Shown: piece after piece, positions 16,073-24,284 of the stretch
Position numbering within the stretch: position 1 is the first letter of the stretch
Layout of the letters: the number at the start of each line of letters is the position of its first letter
Assembly: GCF_001612965.1 (NCBI RefSeq)
Contig: NZ_BDBL01000030.1
Span: forward strand, 61,120 to 125,119
Direction of reading: 5' to 3'
DNA length: 64,000 nucleotides
DNA from: Nocardia kruczakiae NBRC 101016
GTDB lineage: Bacteria; Actinomycetota; Actinomycetes; Mycobacteriales; Mycobacteriaceae
The notes under the pieces: model-generated
Told to the model about the DNA's origin: nothing
Database searches by the model: none
Seen by the model: the letters and a program-made list of their open reading frames with translations, nothing else
Position numbers and translations under genes: made by a program

Positions 16073-17394
16073 GCGACACCACCCGGAAAGCCGGACGCGG
16101 CGCGGGCCTGCGCGGAGCGCGGGGACAGGACGGCCTGGGTGGTCGCCGTGTGCGCGCACCGGACCTGCCAGCGCCCATCGTGAGTGAACACCCGGTGCGG
16201 GCCCGGGCACCGTGGTGGCGCGGCGGCGAAGGCGGCCGTGACCGCGCGCATCGAGACGTCGGCCAGGACACCGCCCCCGGCCCGCACGGCCGCGCAGACC
16301 GCCAGCGCCGCGGCGATTCCCGACAACGGGTCGCCGATCGCATCCGCGCAGAACACCGGCATGCCGTGTCCGGTGCCGACCAGCCCGCCGGCGACGGCGG
16401 CGTCGTCGCCGAAGGCCACCCGCATCGGCTCGGACCGGCCGTAGCCGGTGAGACCGACCCAGATCTGCCCGGGACGCAGCCCGCGCCGGTCGGGTCCGAG
16501 CCCCAGTTGCGCCAGCGCGCGAGGCCGCGACGCCTCGATCACGATATCCGCGGCCGCCAGCAGTGTCGCCAATTCCGTTCGACCGGAATCGGTTCGGAAG
16601 TCGATCGCGCGGAATTCGTGTCCGGCGTGCAGCGTGCCGAAGAAGTGGCGATCCGCGCGCGCACCGTCGGGCCGGTGCGGACTCTCCACTGTGATCACCC
16701 GCGCCCCGGCGCGGCCGAGGATGTGGGCGCACAACGGGCCCGCCCACATCGAGGACAGGTCCACCACCAGCCGGCCGGTCAATTCGCGCCGGGGCGTCGG
16801 CGCCGCGAGCCGCGACAGCTGCCACGGCGGTGCGCACGGATCGGCCGTCGCACCGTCCGGCGGAAGGGCGGCGGCCGGGACGCCGAGCAGCTGGGCGCGG
16901 TCGGCGAGCTCGGCTGCGGTGACCTGAACGGCGCACTGCGCCAACGCCTTCCAGTGATCGTCGGCCCGGTGGGCGCCGATGATCGCGGGCACGGCGGCGA
17001 TATCGTCGACGCGAGACAACGTCAGTGCGCACCAGCCGTCGGCGGTGCGCAGCAGGCGAGTGGACCCGCCCGCCGACCGCGTTCCCGCCCGCCGGAAACC
17101 GTGGTCGACGGCGCGCACGGTGAGTACCGGACCGGGGGCCAGGGTGACCGCACGGCCCAGCGCGGCGGTGGTGCGCGCGAGCAGGTCCAGCGCGTCACCC
17201 AGCCGTGCGAAGGCGGGAGCGGGGGAGATGTCGGGCGGCCCGCCCGCGGGACCGGTGAGGTCCATGGCTCCCGAGGCCGCCCACCTGCGGACCTCGCACC
17301 CGTACCGGGACGTGTCGGTCGCGCACGGCGGCCACAGTTCGGATACCGGATGCGGCAACGCGGCCGGTGGGGACTGTGCGGCTGGGTGATTCAT
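16066..17394 (-). CDS. Type III (CaiB/BaiF) CoA transferase, halves in reversed order
   Basis: A 442-residue formyl-CoA-transferase-family protein that would move CoA between acids. The segment that normally starts a CaiB protein (VDLSSMWAGPLCAHILGRAG, then ARVITVESPHRPDGAR) lies in the middle at about residues 209-245. The first 200 residues look like the usual C-terminal half (STRLLRTADGWCALTL near 111, AELADRAQLLGVPAAAL near 161). The order is therefore swapped relative to CaiB. The usual catalytic aspartate must be found by alignment. GAGGAGG precedes the ATG. It sits between a crotonase and an amidohydrolase_3 gene with overlaps or short gaps. Confidence 0.82.
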   Translation of the reverse strand: MNHPAAQSPPAALPHPVSELWPPCATDTSRYGCEVRRWAASGAMDLTGPAGGPPDISPAPAFARLGDALDLLARTTAALGRAVTLAPGPVLTVRAVDHGFRRAGTRSAGGSTRLLRTADGWCALTLSRVDDIAAVPAIIGAHRADDHWKALAQCAVQVTAAELADRAQLLGVPAAALPPDGATADPCAPPWQLSRLAAPTPRRELTGRLVVDLSSMWAGPLCAHILGRAGARVITVESPHRPDGARADRHFFGTLHAGHEFRAIDFRTDSGRTELATLLAAADIVIEASRPRALAQLGLGPDRRGLRPGQIWVGLTGYGRSEPMRVAFGDDAAVAGGLVGTGHGMPVFCADAIGDPLSGIAAALAVCAAVRAGGGVLADVSMRAVTAAFAAAPPRCPGPHRVFTHDGRWQVRCAHTATTQAVLSPRSAQARAASGFPGGVAC

Positions 17395-17430
17395 CTCCGA
17401 CCTCCTCGGCGAGGGTGTGCGCGGCCGTCG

Positions 17431-18495
17431 CTACGACGGCCCGCCGGTGGGCTCGATGCGATCCACCAGACCCCAGCGCAGGGCGGTGTCGACGTCGATG
17501 GTGGCGCCGGTGAGCATCGCCCAGGCGGCACGCCAGCGCCCGATCCGGCGCGGCACGCTCACCGTGCCTCCCGCACCCGGGACCAGACCCATGCCGACCT
17601 CCGGGAAGCGGAACCAGGTGCCCGGCGCCGCGGTGACGATGCCGCCGAACGCGGCGATCTCGGCGCCCGCGCCGACACAGGCGCCGTGGGTGTCGATGCG
17701 CAATCGGGCGGACAGGCGGTCCAGCACGCGCCACGGCGCCCGGTCCAGGCGCACCAGATAGGCCGCCACCGGATCTGTGGCACAACCGAATTCGGCGAGA
17801 TCTCCGCCGCTGCAGAAGGCCGGTCCCGCACCCGCGAGGCGTACCGAGGTGATGCTGGGGTCGGCCTCGGCCACCTGTGCGGCCGCGAGCAATTCCTCGC
17901 GCAGGGCCGCGCTGAGCGCGTTGCGGCGGTGCGGACGATTCAGCACGATGGCGAGTTCGGCACCCGAGCGGTCGATCCGCACCAGCTCGCCGGGCTCGCC
18001 GTCCGGAATGCGGGCGGGTCCGCGAGCGGCCAGCCACGCGCGGAATTCCGTGCCGCCCAGCAGCATCGAGTAGACCGCCGCTTCGGCGGCCAGCGCCGGG
18101 AGGGTGGGCAGCGCGGGCGTCTGCCGCAGCAGGTGCCCGCAGGCCAGCGCCGCCCGGGGCGCGTGATCGACGGCCGCGGCGAGTATCTCGACCGCGGCGG
18201 CGCGATCGGTCACGGTGACCACGCGCCGATCGCGATGCGCGGACTCGCTCACCGCGACGGTCGCCGCATCGAGAATCGGATGCAGTCGGGCGGGAACCGT
18301 CTCGCCGGCGACGGCGACGGTGAGTGCCGCTGCGTGGGCGATCGAGGCGGCGACCTCGGCGATGTGTCCGGGACTCGAGTGCCGCAGTTCATCGACGTCG
18401 ACGACCCTGAGCGGCTGCCGTGGCTTCCCGTCACGGTCCAGGCTCAGGTCGGCGAATCGCAGGTCTGGGTCACCAGCGCTGGTGGTCATCGGCAT
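17431..18495 (-). CDS. Crotonase (enoyl-CoA hydratase/isomerase) with N-terminal extra domain
   Basis: A 354-residue crotonase. The core starts only at residue 171 (LVRIDRSGAELAIVLNRPHR). It has the CoA/oxyanion segment GPAFCSGGDLAEFG near 224 and the second oxyanion loop GACVGAGAEIAAFGG near 260, with FRFPEVGMGLVPGAGG after it. It ends soon after GLVDRIEP, where standard crotonases continue with about 60 residues of C-terminal helices. The first 165 residues look like a degenerate crotonase half ending YSMLLGGTEFRAWLAARG, which resembles a crotonase tail. The missing helices may thus be supplied from the N-terminus. Confidence 0.82.
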   Translation of the reverse strand: MPMTTSAGDPDLRFADLSLDRDGKPRQPLRVVDVDELRHSSPGHIAEVAASIAHAAALTVAVAGETVPARLHPILDAATVAVSESAHRDRRVVTVTDRAAAVEILAAAVDHAPRAALACGHLLRQTPALPTLPALAAEAAVYSMLLGGTEFRAWLAARGPARIPDGEPGELVRIDRSGAELAIVLNRPHRRNALSAALREELLAAAQVAEADPSITSVRLAGAGPAFCSGGDLAEFGCATDPVAAYLVRLDRAPWRVLDRLSARLRIDTHGACVGAGAEIAAFGGIVTAAPGTWFRFPEVGMGLVPGAGGTVSVPRRIGRWRAAWAMLTGATIDVDTALRWGLVDRIEPTGGPS

Positions 18496-18539
18496 CGCCG
18501 TTCTGTGCGGCCGCGAGTATTCGCGGGCAACCGGATTCG

Positions 18540-19967
18540 TTACCGCAGGTGGTCTTTCATCACCTTTCCGGTCGCGTTGAGGGGTAATTCGTCCAGGAAC
18601 ACCACCGCGCGCGGCGCCTTGTACCCGGCCATGTTCTCGCGACCCCAGGCGATGAGCTCGGCCTCGGTCAGCGGTGCGCGCGTGACGACGAACGCCTTGC
18701 CGACCTGACCCAGCCGCTCGTCGGGGATACCGATCACCGCCGCCTGCACGACCGCTGGATGCTGCAGCAGAAGCCCCTCGATCTCGGCGGGGTAGGCGTT
18801 GAAGCCGCCGACGATGAACATGTCCTTCTTCCGTCCGATGATCCGCAACCGGCCGCCCTCGTCCAGCGCGCCCAGATCGCCGGTGTGCAGCCAGCCCTCG
18901 GCGTCGATCGCCTCCGCGGTGGCCGCCGGATCGTCGAGATAGCCCTGCATGACGGTGTAGCCACGCAGCAGCACCTCACCGTCGGCGGCGATGCGGACTT
19001 CCACACCGTCGCAGGGGGTTCCGGCGGTCGTCGCGATCTGCTCGAAGGTGTCGCCCGGGCGCGAGGCGGTCGCGGTACCCGCCTCGGTCAGCCCGTATCC
19101 GGTCATGATCGAATGGAACGGCAGTTCGGTCTTCACCCGGCGGATCAGCTCCACCGGGATGTCGGCCGCGCCGGTGACCGCGGACCGCAGCGACGACAGG
19201 TCGTAGCGTCCGCGCGCCTCCAGCAGCGAGTGGTAGAGGGTGGGCGGGCCGGGCAGCATCGTGATCCGTTCGCGCGCGACGAGTTCGCAGACGCGGTCCA
19301 CATCGAACACCGGCACCGGCAGGATCGTGGCCCCGCGGATGAACGACGCCAGCACGCCGGCCTTGTAGCCGAAGGTGTGGAAGAACGGATTGACCGCCAG
19401 ATAGCGGTCCCCCTCGCGCAGATCCGCCAGCTCACACCATTCGGTGTAGAGCCGCAGATTCTGGCGGTGGTTCATCATCACCCCCTTGGGGCGGCCGGTG
19501 GTCCCGGAGGTGTAGATGATGTCGGAGATGTCGGTCCCCGCCACCTCGCGTTCGAAAGGTGAACCGCTGGACAGGAATTCCGAAGCGAGGTCGATCACCG
19601 GCACACCCTCGGGCCCGCTGAGCTCGCGCCCGAGGAAGCCCTGCTGGACCAGCAGGAGCTTGGCACCGCTGCGGCCGATCACATCCGCCGCCTCGGCCGC
19701 CTGGAAGCGGGTGTTCACCGGAACCAGCACCCCGCCCGCGGTGAGCAGGCCGAAGGCGCCCACGATCCAGTCGGCGGAATTGGGCGCCCAGATCGCGACC
19801 CGGTCGCCCTTGCCGACCCCGGCCTCCGCGAAGGCGCCCGCGGCCCGGCGCACCCGGTCGACGAGTTCGGTGTAGTTCAGCCGCAGATCGCCGTCGACGA
19901 CCGCCTCGGCGTCGCCGAAGCGGTCGGCGCAGGAGGCGACCATCTGCGGGATGGTCTCCCAGCTCAT
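18540..19967 (-). CDS. Acyl-CoA synthetase (FadD-like, AMP-binding)
   Basis: A 475-residue ligase that activates a carboxylic acid to its CoA ester via an acyl-adenylate. The P-loop signature IIYTSGTTGRPKGV is near residue 150, the A5 motif GYGLTEAG near 290, the aspartate of HTGDLGALDEGG near 359 and the catalytic lysine in the C-terminal LPLNATGKVMK. Length is slightly short for the family but all core motifs are present. It starts the minus-strand unit that continues into the crotonase, CoA transferase and amidohydrolase_3 genes, with a 40-bp gap from the preceding amidohydrolase. It probably activates the pathway substrate or an intermediate. Confidence 0.92.
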   Translation of the reverse strand: MSWETIPQMVASCADRFGDAEAVVDGDLRLNYTELVDRVRRAAGAFAEAGVGKGDRVAIWAPNSADWIVGAFGLLTAGGVLVPVNTRFQAAEAADVIGRSGAKLLLVQQGFLGRELSGPEGVPVIDLASEFLSSGSPFEREVAGTDISDIIYTSGTTGRPKGVMMNHRQNLRLYTEWCELADLREGDRYLAVNPFFHTFGYKAGVLASFIRGATILPVPVFDVDRVCELVARERITMLPGPPTLYHSLLEARGRYDLSSLRSAVTGAADIPVELIRRVKTELPFHSIMTGYGLTEAGTATASRPGDTFEQIATTAGTPCDGVEVRIAADGEVLLRGYTVMQGYLDDPAATAEAIDAEGWLHTGDLGALDEGGRLRIIGRKKDMFIVGGFNAYPAEIEGLLLQHPAVVQAAVIGIPDERLGQVGKAFVVTRAPLTEAELIAWGRENMAGYKAPRAVVFLDELPLNATGKVMKDHLR

Positions 19968-20007
19968 GCTGTGTCCTCTGCGGTAGGCCGCCTTCGCACC
20001 GCACCGC

Positions 20008-21189
20008 TCATACCTTCAGCAACCTCGCCAGGTTGCCGCCCATGATCTTCTCCTGGTCGGCCAGCGGCATATCTTTGATCTCGTTGATGTAGCGAGCCGG
20101 TTCGGCCAGGCCCTCCGGATGCGGATAATCCGAGCCGAACAGTACGTTCTCCACACCGATCAGATCGGCGATGGCCTGCAGATCCTCTTCCCAGAACGGG
20201 CTGACGTGGATGCTGCGCTTGACCGCCTCGACCGGATCCTGGAAGCCGAAGCCCTCCGGCGCCTTCTTGTACGTGTCGTGCAGGTTCTCGAGCAGCGGGG
20301 CCAGCCAGGAGGCGCCGTTCTCGATGACGGCCACCTTCAGCTCGGGGTGGCGGAACAGCGCGCCGTGGCACACCCACGAGGCCACGGCGTCCTGGATCGG
20401 CCGCCATTCGGTGGTCATCCGGAAGGTGTTGGTCTGGAACGGCAGCATCTCCAGGCTGCTGCCCTCCCATTCGGCGTTGAACCGCGAATATCCGCTGTCG
20501 GAGGAGTGCATCGTGACGAGGACGTCGTGTTCGACCACGCGCTTCCAGAACGGGTCGAATTCCGGCAGCGCGAACGAGCGCGGCCCGCGCAGACCCGGAA
20601 CCGGGGCCGGGCGCACCAGAATCGCCTTGGCGCCGTGTTCGACACACCAGTCGAGCTCCTCGATCGCCTTCTCCACGATCGGCAGGCTCACCACCGGCAC
20701 GGTGAAGATGCGGTCCTTGTAGGTGAAACCCCACTCCTCGAGCAGCCACTGATTGAGCGAATGCACCACGGCGTGAATGAGATCGGGGTGATGGCGCATG
20801 CGCTCCTCGATGAGGCTGGCCAGCGTCGGGAACATCAGCGTGCGGTCGAGTTGGAGTTCGTTCATGAGCTCGAGGCGCGGACCCGGCTCGTGGAACGCGG
20901 GAATCGAACGCATCGGCTTACCGAAGATCTCCCGGCGGCTCTTGCCCTCGGGATTGCCGTTCTTGAAGTACTCCTCCATCGCGCCGGGCCGCGCGACCAC
21001 CTCGAAGGTGGGGTTGGGGATGTACTCGCTGATCTGGCCGAGAACCGCGATCTTGGTGCGGCCGCCCAGTTCCACGTACTGGATGGCGCCCTCGTACTCC
21101 TTCGGCAGGTACCGGGTGAGGGCCTCTTTGGTTTCGTACAGGTGGTTATCGGCGTCGAAGAGCTGATACGGCAGCTCGATCTTCGTCAT
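20008..21189 (-). CDS. Amidohydrolase_2 family metal-dependent hydrolase or decarboxylase
   Basis: A 393-residue TIM-barrel enzyme of the same family as the protein at 13278. The metal motif is FDADNHLYE near residue 11, the histidine ligand is in LVTMHSSDSGY near 245 and the catalytic aspartate is in LFGSDYPHPEG near 345, so the site is complete. AAAGGAGA precedes the ATG. The gene is the first after a perfect 17-bp operator at 21211-21227 and probably leads the unit that continues into FadD, crotonase and CoA transferase. Confidence 0.9.
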   Translation of the reverse strand: MTKIELPYQLFDADNHLYETKEALTRYLPKEYEGAIQYVELGGRTKIAVLGQISEYIPNPTFEVVARPGAMEEYFKNGNPEGKSRREIFGKPMRSIPAFHEPGPRLELMNELQLDRTLMFPTLASLIEERMRHHPDLIHAVVHSLNQWLLEEWGFTYKDRIFTVPVVSLPIVEKAIEELDWCVEHGAKAILVRPAPVPGLRGPRSFALPEFDPFWKRVVEHDVLVTMHSSDSGYSRFNAEWEGSSLEMLPFQTNTFRMTTEWRPIQDAVASWVCHGALFRHPELKVAVIENGASWLAPLLENLHDTYKKAPEGFGFQDPVEAVKRSIHVSPFWEEDLQAIADLIGVENVLFGSDYPHPEGLAEPARYINEIKDMPLADQEKIMGGNLARLLKV

Positions 21190-21210
21190 AAGAGTCTCCT
21201 TTGTTCATTG

Positions 21211-21227
21211 TGAGAATCATATTCTCA
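21211..21227. promoter_or_regulatory. Perfect 17-bp operator TGAGAATCATATTCTCA
   Basis: TGAGAAT-CAT-ATTCTCA has 7-bp perfect arms around a 3-base spacer, 22 bp before the amidohydrolase start at 21189. It overlaps the TGA stop of the upstream ligase gene (21225-21227). The same motif, less perfect, recurs at 14604-14620 and as a one-sided match at 22834-22850. Confidence 0.7.
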
Positions 21228-22778
21228 GTTTTTGCGTGTGGCAACGGCCTGCCCGGCGATGGCGGCGCGCACGCGGTACTTCTGGACCTTGCCGCTCGGG
21301 GTGCGGGGAAAGTCGTCGACGATGTGCAGTTCCTCGGGCCACTTCTGCTTGGCCAGCCCGGCCTCGGCCAGATGCGCCTGCACGTCGGCCAGGGTCGGAG
21401 TGGTGGTGCCGGGACGCGGCCGCACCACCGCGGCGGCATGTTCGATGAGCCGTGCATCGGGCGCGGCGACGACAACCGCTTCCGCGACGGCGGGCATGCG
21501 GTGCAGAACGTCCTCGACCTCGACCGCGCTGATGTTCTCGCCGCCGCGGATGATCAGGTCGGTGGTGCGGTCGGTGATGGTGAGATAGCCGTCCTCGTCG
21601 AGGCGGCCGACATCCCCGGTGCGATACCAGCCCTCGTCGTCGAACGCGGCGGCGGTCAGTTCCGGATCGGTGTAACCCAGGCACAGATCCGGTCCGCGAC
21701 TGTAGATCTCACCGTCGTCGGAGAGCCGGATCTCCACGCCCGGCAGCGGGCAGCCGTCGGTGTAGAGGCGTTTGTCCTGTGGATCGGTGTAGTCGGAGCC
21801 GGTGATGGACGGATGTTCGGTACTGCCGTAGGCGCGGTAGGCGATGATGCCGAGGTCGGTGAGCCGGGTGGTCACCGCGGCCGGCACCGAACTTCCGCCC
21901 AGCCCCGCGTATTTCATCTGCCGCAGATGTGCATCGGTGAACGACGGATGGTCGAGCAGGCTGGTCAGGTAGTAGGGCACCCCGCCCGCCACGGTGGCGC
22001 CGACATCCGACATCAGCGCCAGGATCCGGCCGGGATCCCACACATCGACCACATTGATCTCCGTCCCGTCCAGCACCGGGATGAGCAGGGCGTTGACCAT
22101 GCCGATGAAATGCCCGACCGGTGCGGCGGTGAGCTGGGCGCCCAGATCGGGCGGGTAATGCGCACTGAGCTGGCGAGTTTCGAAGCCGAGGGTGCGGTGG
22201 CTGTGGATCACGCCCTTCGGGTCGCGGGTGGTGCCGGAGGTGAAGGCGATCAGCGCGGGGGAGTCCGGTGACACCGTGACGATCCCGGGCATCGGCTCGT
22301 CGTCGAGCAGGGTGTCGAAGTCGCGGCCCACCACGCCGACGATCGGCACCTGCGCGCACAGATCGGGCTGAAACTCCAAGGCGCCGAAGCGTTCCGCGGT
22401 GACGAACACCTTCGGGCGCACGGCGTCGAGGATGTAACCGAGTTCCTTGCGGCCGTAGAAGTGCACGATCGGCACCAGGGTGGCCCCGAGGAAGGAGGCG
22501 GCCCAGAAGGTGGCCGCGGACTCCATCCAGTTGGGCAGCTGGAAGGCGACCACATCGCCGGGGCGCACACCGCGCCGGCGCAATCCGGCGGCGAGCCGGC
22601 GGGCGATGTGCTCGACTTCGCGCACCGTGCCCGACCAGGGGCGCAGCTGGGAATGCACCCGGAACGGGACCTCCGGTGCGTCGGCCAGGCCCCGCGCCAG
22701 CATCTCGCCCAGGGATTCGCGCCGCCACCAACCGTGGGCTTCGTATCGATCGACCAACTGCTGCGGGATCTTTCGCAT
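21225..22778 (-). CDS. Acyl-CoA synthetase (cyclohexanecarboxylate-CoA ligase-like)
   Basis: A 517-residue AMP-forming ligase. The P-loop signature AFTSGTTRDPKGVIHSHRTL is near residue 183 with the unusual TRDPKG form, the A5 motif YRAYGSTEHPS near 312, RTGDVGRLDEDGYL near 405 and the catalytic lysine in FPRTPSGKVQKYRVR near the end. The pattern resembles the cyclohexanecarboxylate/benzoate-type ligases rather than long-chain FadD. The ATG at 22778 follows GGAGC. It is divergent from the crotonase at 22890 across a 111-bp region with operator-like half-sites. Confidence 0.9.
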   Translation of the reverse strand: MRKIPQQLVDRYEAHGWWRRESLGEMLARGLADAPEVPFRVHSQLRPWSGTVREVEHIARRLAAGLRRRGVRPGDVVAFQLPNWMESAATFWAASFLGATLVPIVHFYGRKELGYILDAVRPKVFVTAERFGALEFQPDLCAQVPIVGVVGRDFDTLLDDEPMPGIVTVSPDSPALIAFTSGTTRDPKGVIHSHRTLGFETRQLSAHYPPDLGAQLTAAPVGHFIGMVNALLIPVLDGTEINVVDVWDPGRILALMSDVGATVAGGVPYYLTSLLDHPSFTDAHLRQMKYAGLGGSSVPAAVTTRLTDLGIIAYRAYGSTEHPSITGSDYTDPQDKRLYTDGCPLPGVEIRLSDDGEIYSRGPDLCLGYTDPELTAAAFDDEGWYRTGDVGRLDEDGYLTITDRTTDLIIRGGENISAVEVEDVLHRMPAVAEAVVVAAPDARLIEHAAAVVRPRPGTTTPTLADVQAHLAEAGLAKQKWPEELHIVDDFPRTPSGKVQKYRVRAAIAGQAVATRKN

Positions 22779-22833
22779 GGCTCAGCTCCAATGCCCGACG
22801 AAATGGGGAAGGCCGGGTGTCCGGACCCGAATA

Positions 22834-22861
22834 CGGAGATGATATTCTCAGATTAAGAGAA
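22834..22861. promoter_or_regulatory. Degenerate operator half-sites between divergent genes
   Basis: GAGATGATATTCTC (22836-22849) keeps the TATTCTCA half of the 21211 operator but has one base less in the middle. It is followed by a second pairing, TTCTC-AGATTAA-GAGAA (22845-22861). The site lies between the divergent ligase and crotonase genes and could serve both. Confidence 0.5.
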
Positions 22862-22889
22862 GCAACGTATCTGGAATGGAGAACGTGCG

Positions 22890-23630
22890 ATGGTCGAGCT
22901 CGAACTGGACGGCGGGATCGCGGTGCTGACCATCAACCGTCCACAGGCGCGCAATGCCATCGCACCGGAGACGATGGACCAGCTCGATGCCGCGATCGAC
23001 GCCGCGGCCGGCGCCCGGGTGCTCGTCGTGCGCGGTGCGGGAGAGCGCGCGTTCGTCTCCGGCGGAGATCTCAAGCAACTGGCCGCGATTCGCACCGAGG
23101 ACGGTGCGGCCCAGATGGCGTGGCGGATGCGCGGCATCTGCGATCGGCTCGCCGCGTTCCCGGCGCCCGTGGTCGCGACGCTCAACGGTCACGCCCTCGG
23201 TGGCGGCGCGGAATTCGCGGTGGCCGCCGACATCCGGATCGCCGCCGACGACATCACCATCGGGTTCAATCAGGTGGCGCTGGCGATCATGCCGGCTTGG
23301 GGTGGGGCCGAACGGCTCACCCAGCTGGTCGGGCGCAGCCGTGCCCTGCTGCTGGCCGGTACGGGAACCGTCCTGACCGCCGCGGAGGCGCAGCGGTACG
23401 GCCTGGTGGATCGTGTGGTGTCGCGCGCCGATTTCGAGCAGGAGTGGCGATCGCTGGCGACCGCGCTGGCTCACCCGGCATCGGAACAGATCAAGCGGGT
23501 CGTCTCGGGTGCCACGCCGGAGCAAGCAGTGAAAGCCTTTGCCCGGCTGTGGGTTTCGGACGAACACTGGGTAGCGGCCGACCGGGTGCTCAACCGCGGC
23601 TCGGGTCGCGGCTCCACCGCGCGAGTCTAG
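22890..23630 (+). CDS. Enoyl-CoA hydratase/isomerase
   Basis: A 246-residue crotonase of standard length. VELELDGGIAVLTINRPQARN opens the fold, the first oxyanion loop is GERAFVSGGDLKQL near residue 50 and the second is GHALGGGAEFAVAADIRIA near 98. Both normal hydratase glutamate positions need alignment: the residue after GG in the second loop region is alanine-glutamate (GGGAE), and the other site falls in IMPAWGGAERL, where the usual PGxGG glutamate is not obvious. It may hydrate, isomerise or cleave an enoyl-CoA. TGGAGAA precedes the ATG. Confidence 0.9.
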   Translation: MVELELDGGIAVLTINRPQARNAIAPETMDQLDAAIDAAAGARVLVVRGAGERAFVSGGDLKQLAAIRTEDGAAQMAWRMRGICDRLAAFPAPVVATLNGHALGGGAEFAVAADIRIAADDITIGFNQVALAIMPAWGGAERLTQLVGRSRALLLAGTGTVLTAAEAQRYGLVDRVVSRADFEQEWRSLATALAHPASEQIKRVVSGATPEQAVKAFARLWVSDEHWVAADRVLNRGSGRGSTARV

Positions 23631-23795
23631 GAACTGTGCCACAGCGAGACGGCTCTGGCCGACATTCGGGCGTGGTTTGCCGGACTCAGCGGCGGTCAAC
23701 ACTATGTTTCGGCCTCGTCGGCCTGGTTCCGGCGGGGCCGTCATTGCTGTCTGCCATCGGATGACCTGCGCCGCACCGGCGCAGAAGGAGGATAC

Positions 23796-24068
23796 GTGCG
23801 CATCATCACCACCGGGATCGCCACCGCGGCACTGGCCGTCGCCGCGATGGCGGGAGCCGGCGCCGCTGCGGCCGACGACGACCCGGGGTTCAACCCGCCC
23901 AAGGAGATCGTCACCGTCGACATCAATCTGCTCGGATGCTCGATCGGCGCCGGGCTCGGCGCGCAGCTGGTTCCCACTCTGAGCGCCGGCGGTTTCGGTG
24001 GGCCGGTGGGGATCGACGCCGGATTGGCCTCGCGGCTGCGTAGCGCGGGCTGCCTGCCGTGGCGCTGA
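23796..24068 (+). CDS. Small secreted protein
   Basis: A 90-residue exported protein. The signal peptide (IITTGIATAALAVAAMAGAGAAAA) ends near residue 26 at AAA-DD. The mature 64 residues contain just two cysteines (LLGCSIG and AGCLPWR), which could form one disulphide, and a hydrophobic Gly-rich middle. GTG start with a strong AAGGAGG. Small two-cysteine secreted proteins of this kind are common in mycolata and have no known role. It ends 10 bp from the convergent ferredoxin gene. Confidence 0.75.
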   Translation: MRIITTGIATAALAVAAMAGAGAAAADDDPGFNPPKEIVTVDINLLGCSIGAGLGAQLVPTLSAGGFGGPVGIDAGLASRLRSAGCLPWR

Positions 24069-24077
24069 CGGCGCGAA

Positions 24078-24284
24078 TTATTCGTTCGCGCTGTCGATTT
24101 CGGTGATGGCGTGCACCGGGCAGTCCAGGAGTGCCCGGTGCACGCCGTCGCGATCGGCGGGCGGGACGGCGCCGTCACCCTCCAGGGACGCGTACCCCCA
24201 GTCGTCGAGGGAGAAGTACTTCGGCGCGTGCTTGGCGCAGGTGCCGAAACCGTCGCAGACGGTGCGATCGAGTCGAATCTTCAC
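24078..24284 (-). CDS. Ferredoxin, [3Fe-4S] type
   Basis: A 68-residue single-cluster ferredoxin that carries one electron at a time to an oxygenase or reductase. The cysteines are in CDGFGTC (C-x5-C) near residue 10 and in CPVHAI near 54, the pattern of P450-type 3Fe-4S/4Fe-4S ferredoxins. The start is GTG, placed inside the TGA stop of the NuoF-like gene (24281-24284), so the two are translationally coupled and surely work together. No P450 lies nearby; the closest is at 59.5 kb. Confidence 0.85.
   Translation of the reverse strand: MKIRLDRTVCDGFGTCAKHAPKYFSLDDWGYASLEGDGAVPPADRDGVHRALLDCPVHAITEIDSANE

Noticed and set aside
16150..18708. An 852-codon plus-strand open frame opposite the CoA transferase and crotonase
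   Set aside because: No domain, poor composition; the minus-strand genes have family motifs and ribosome-binding sites.
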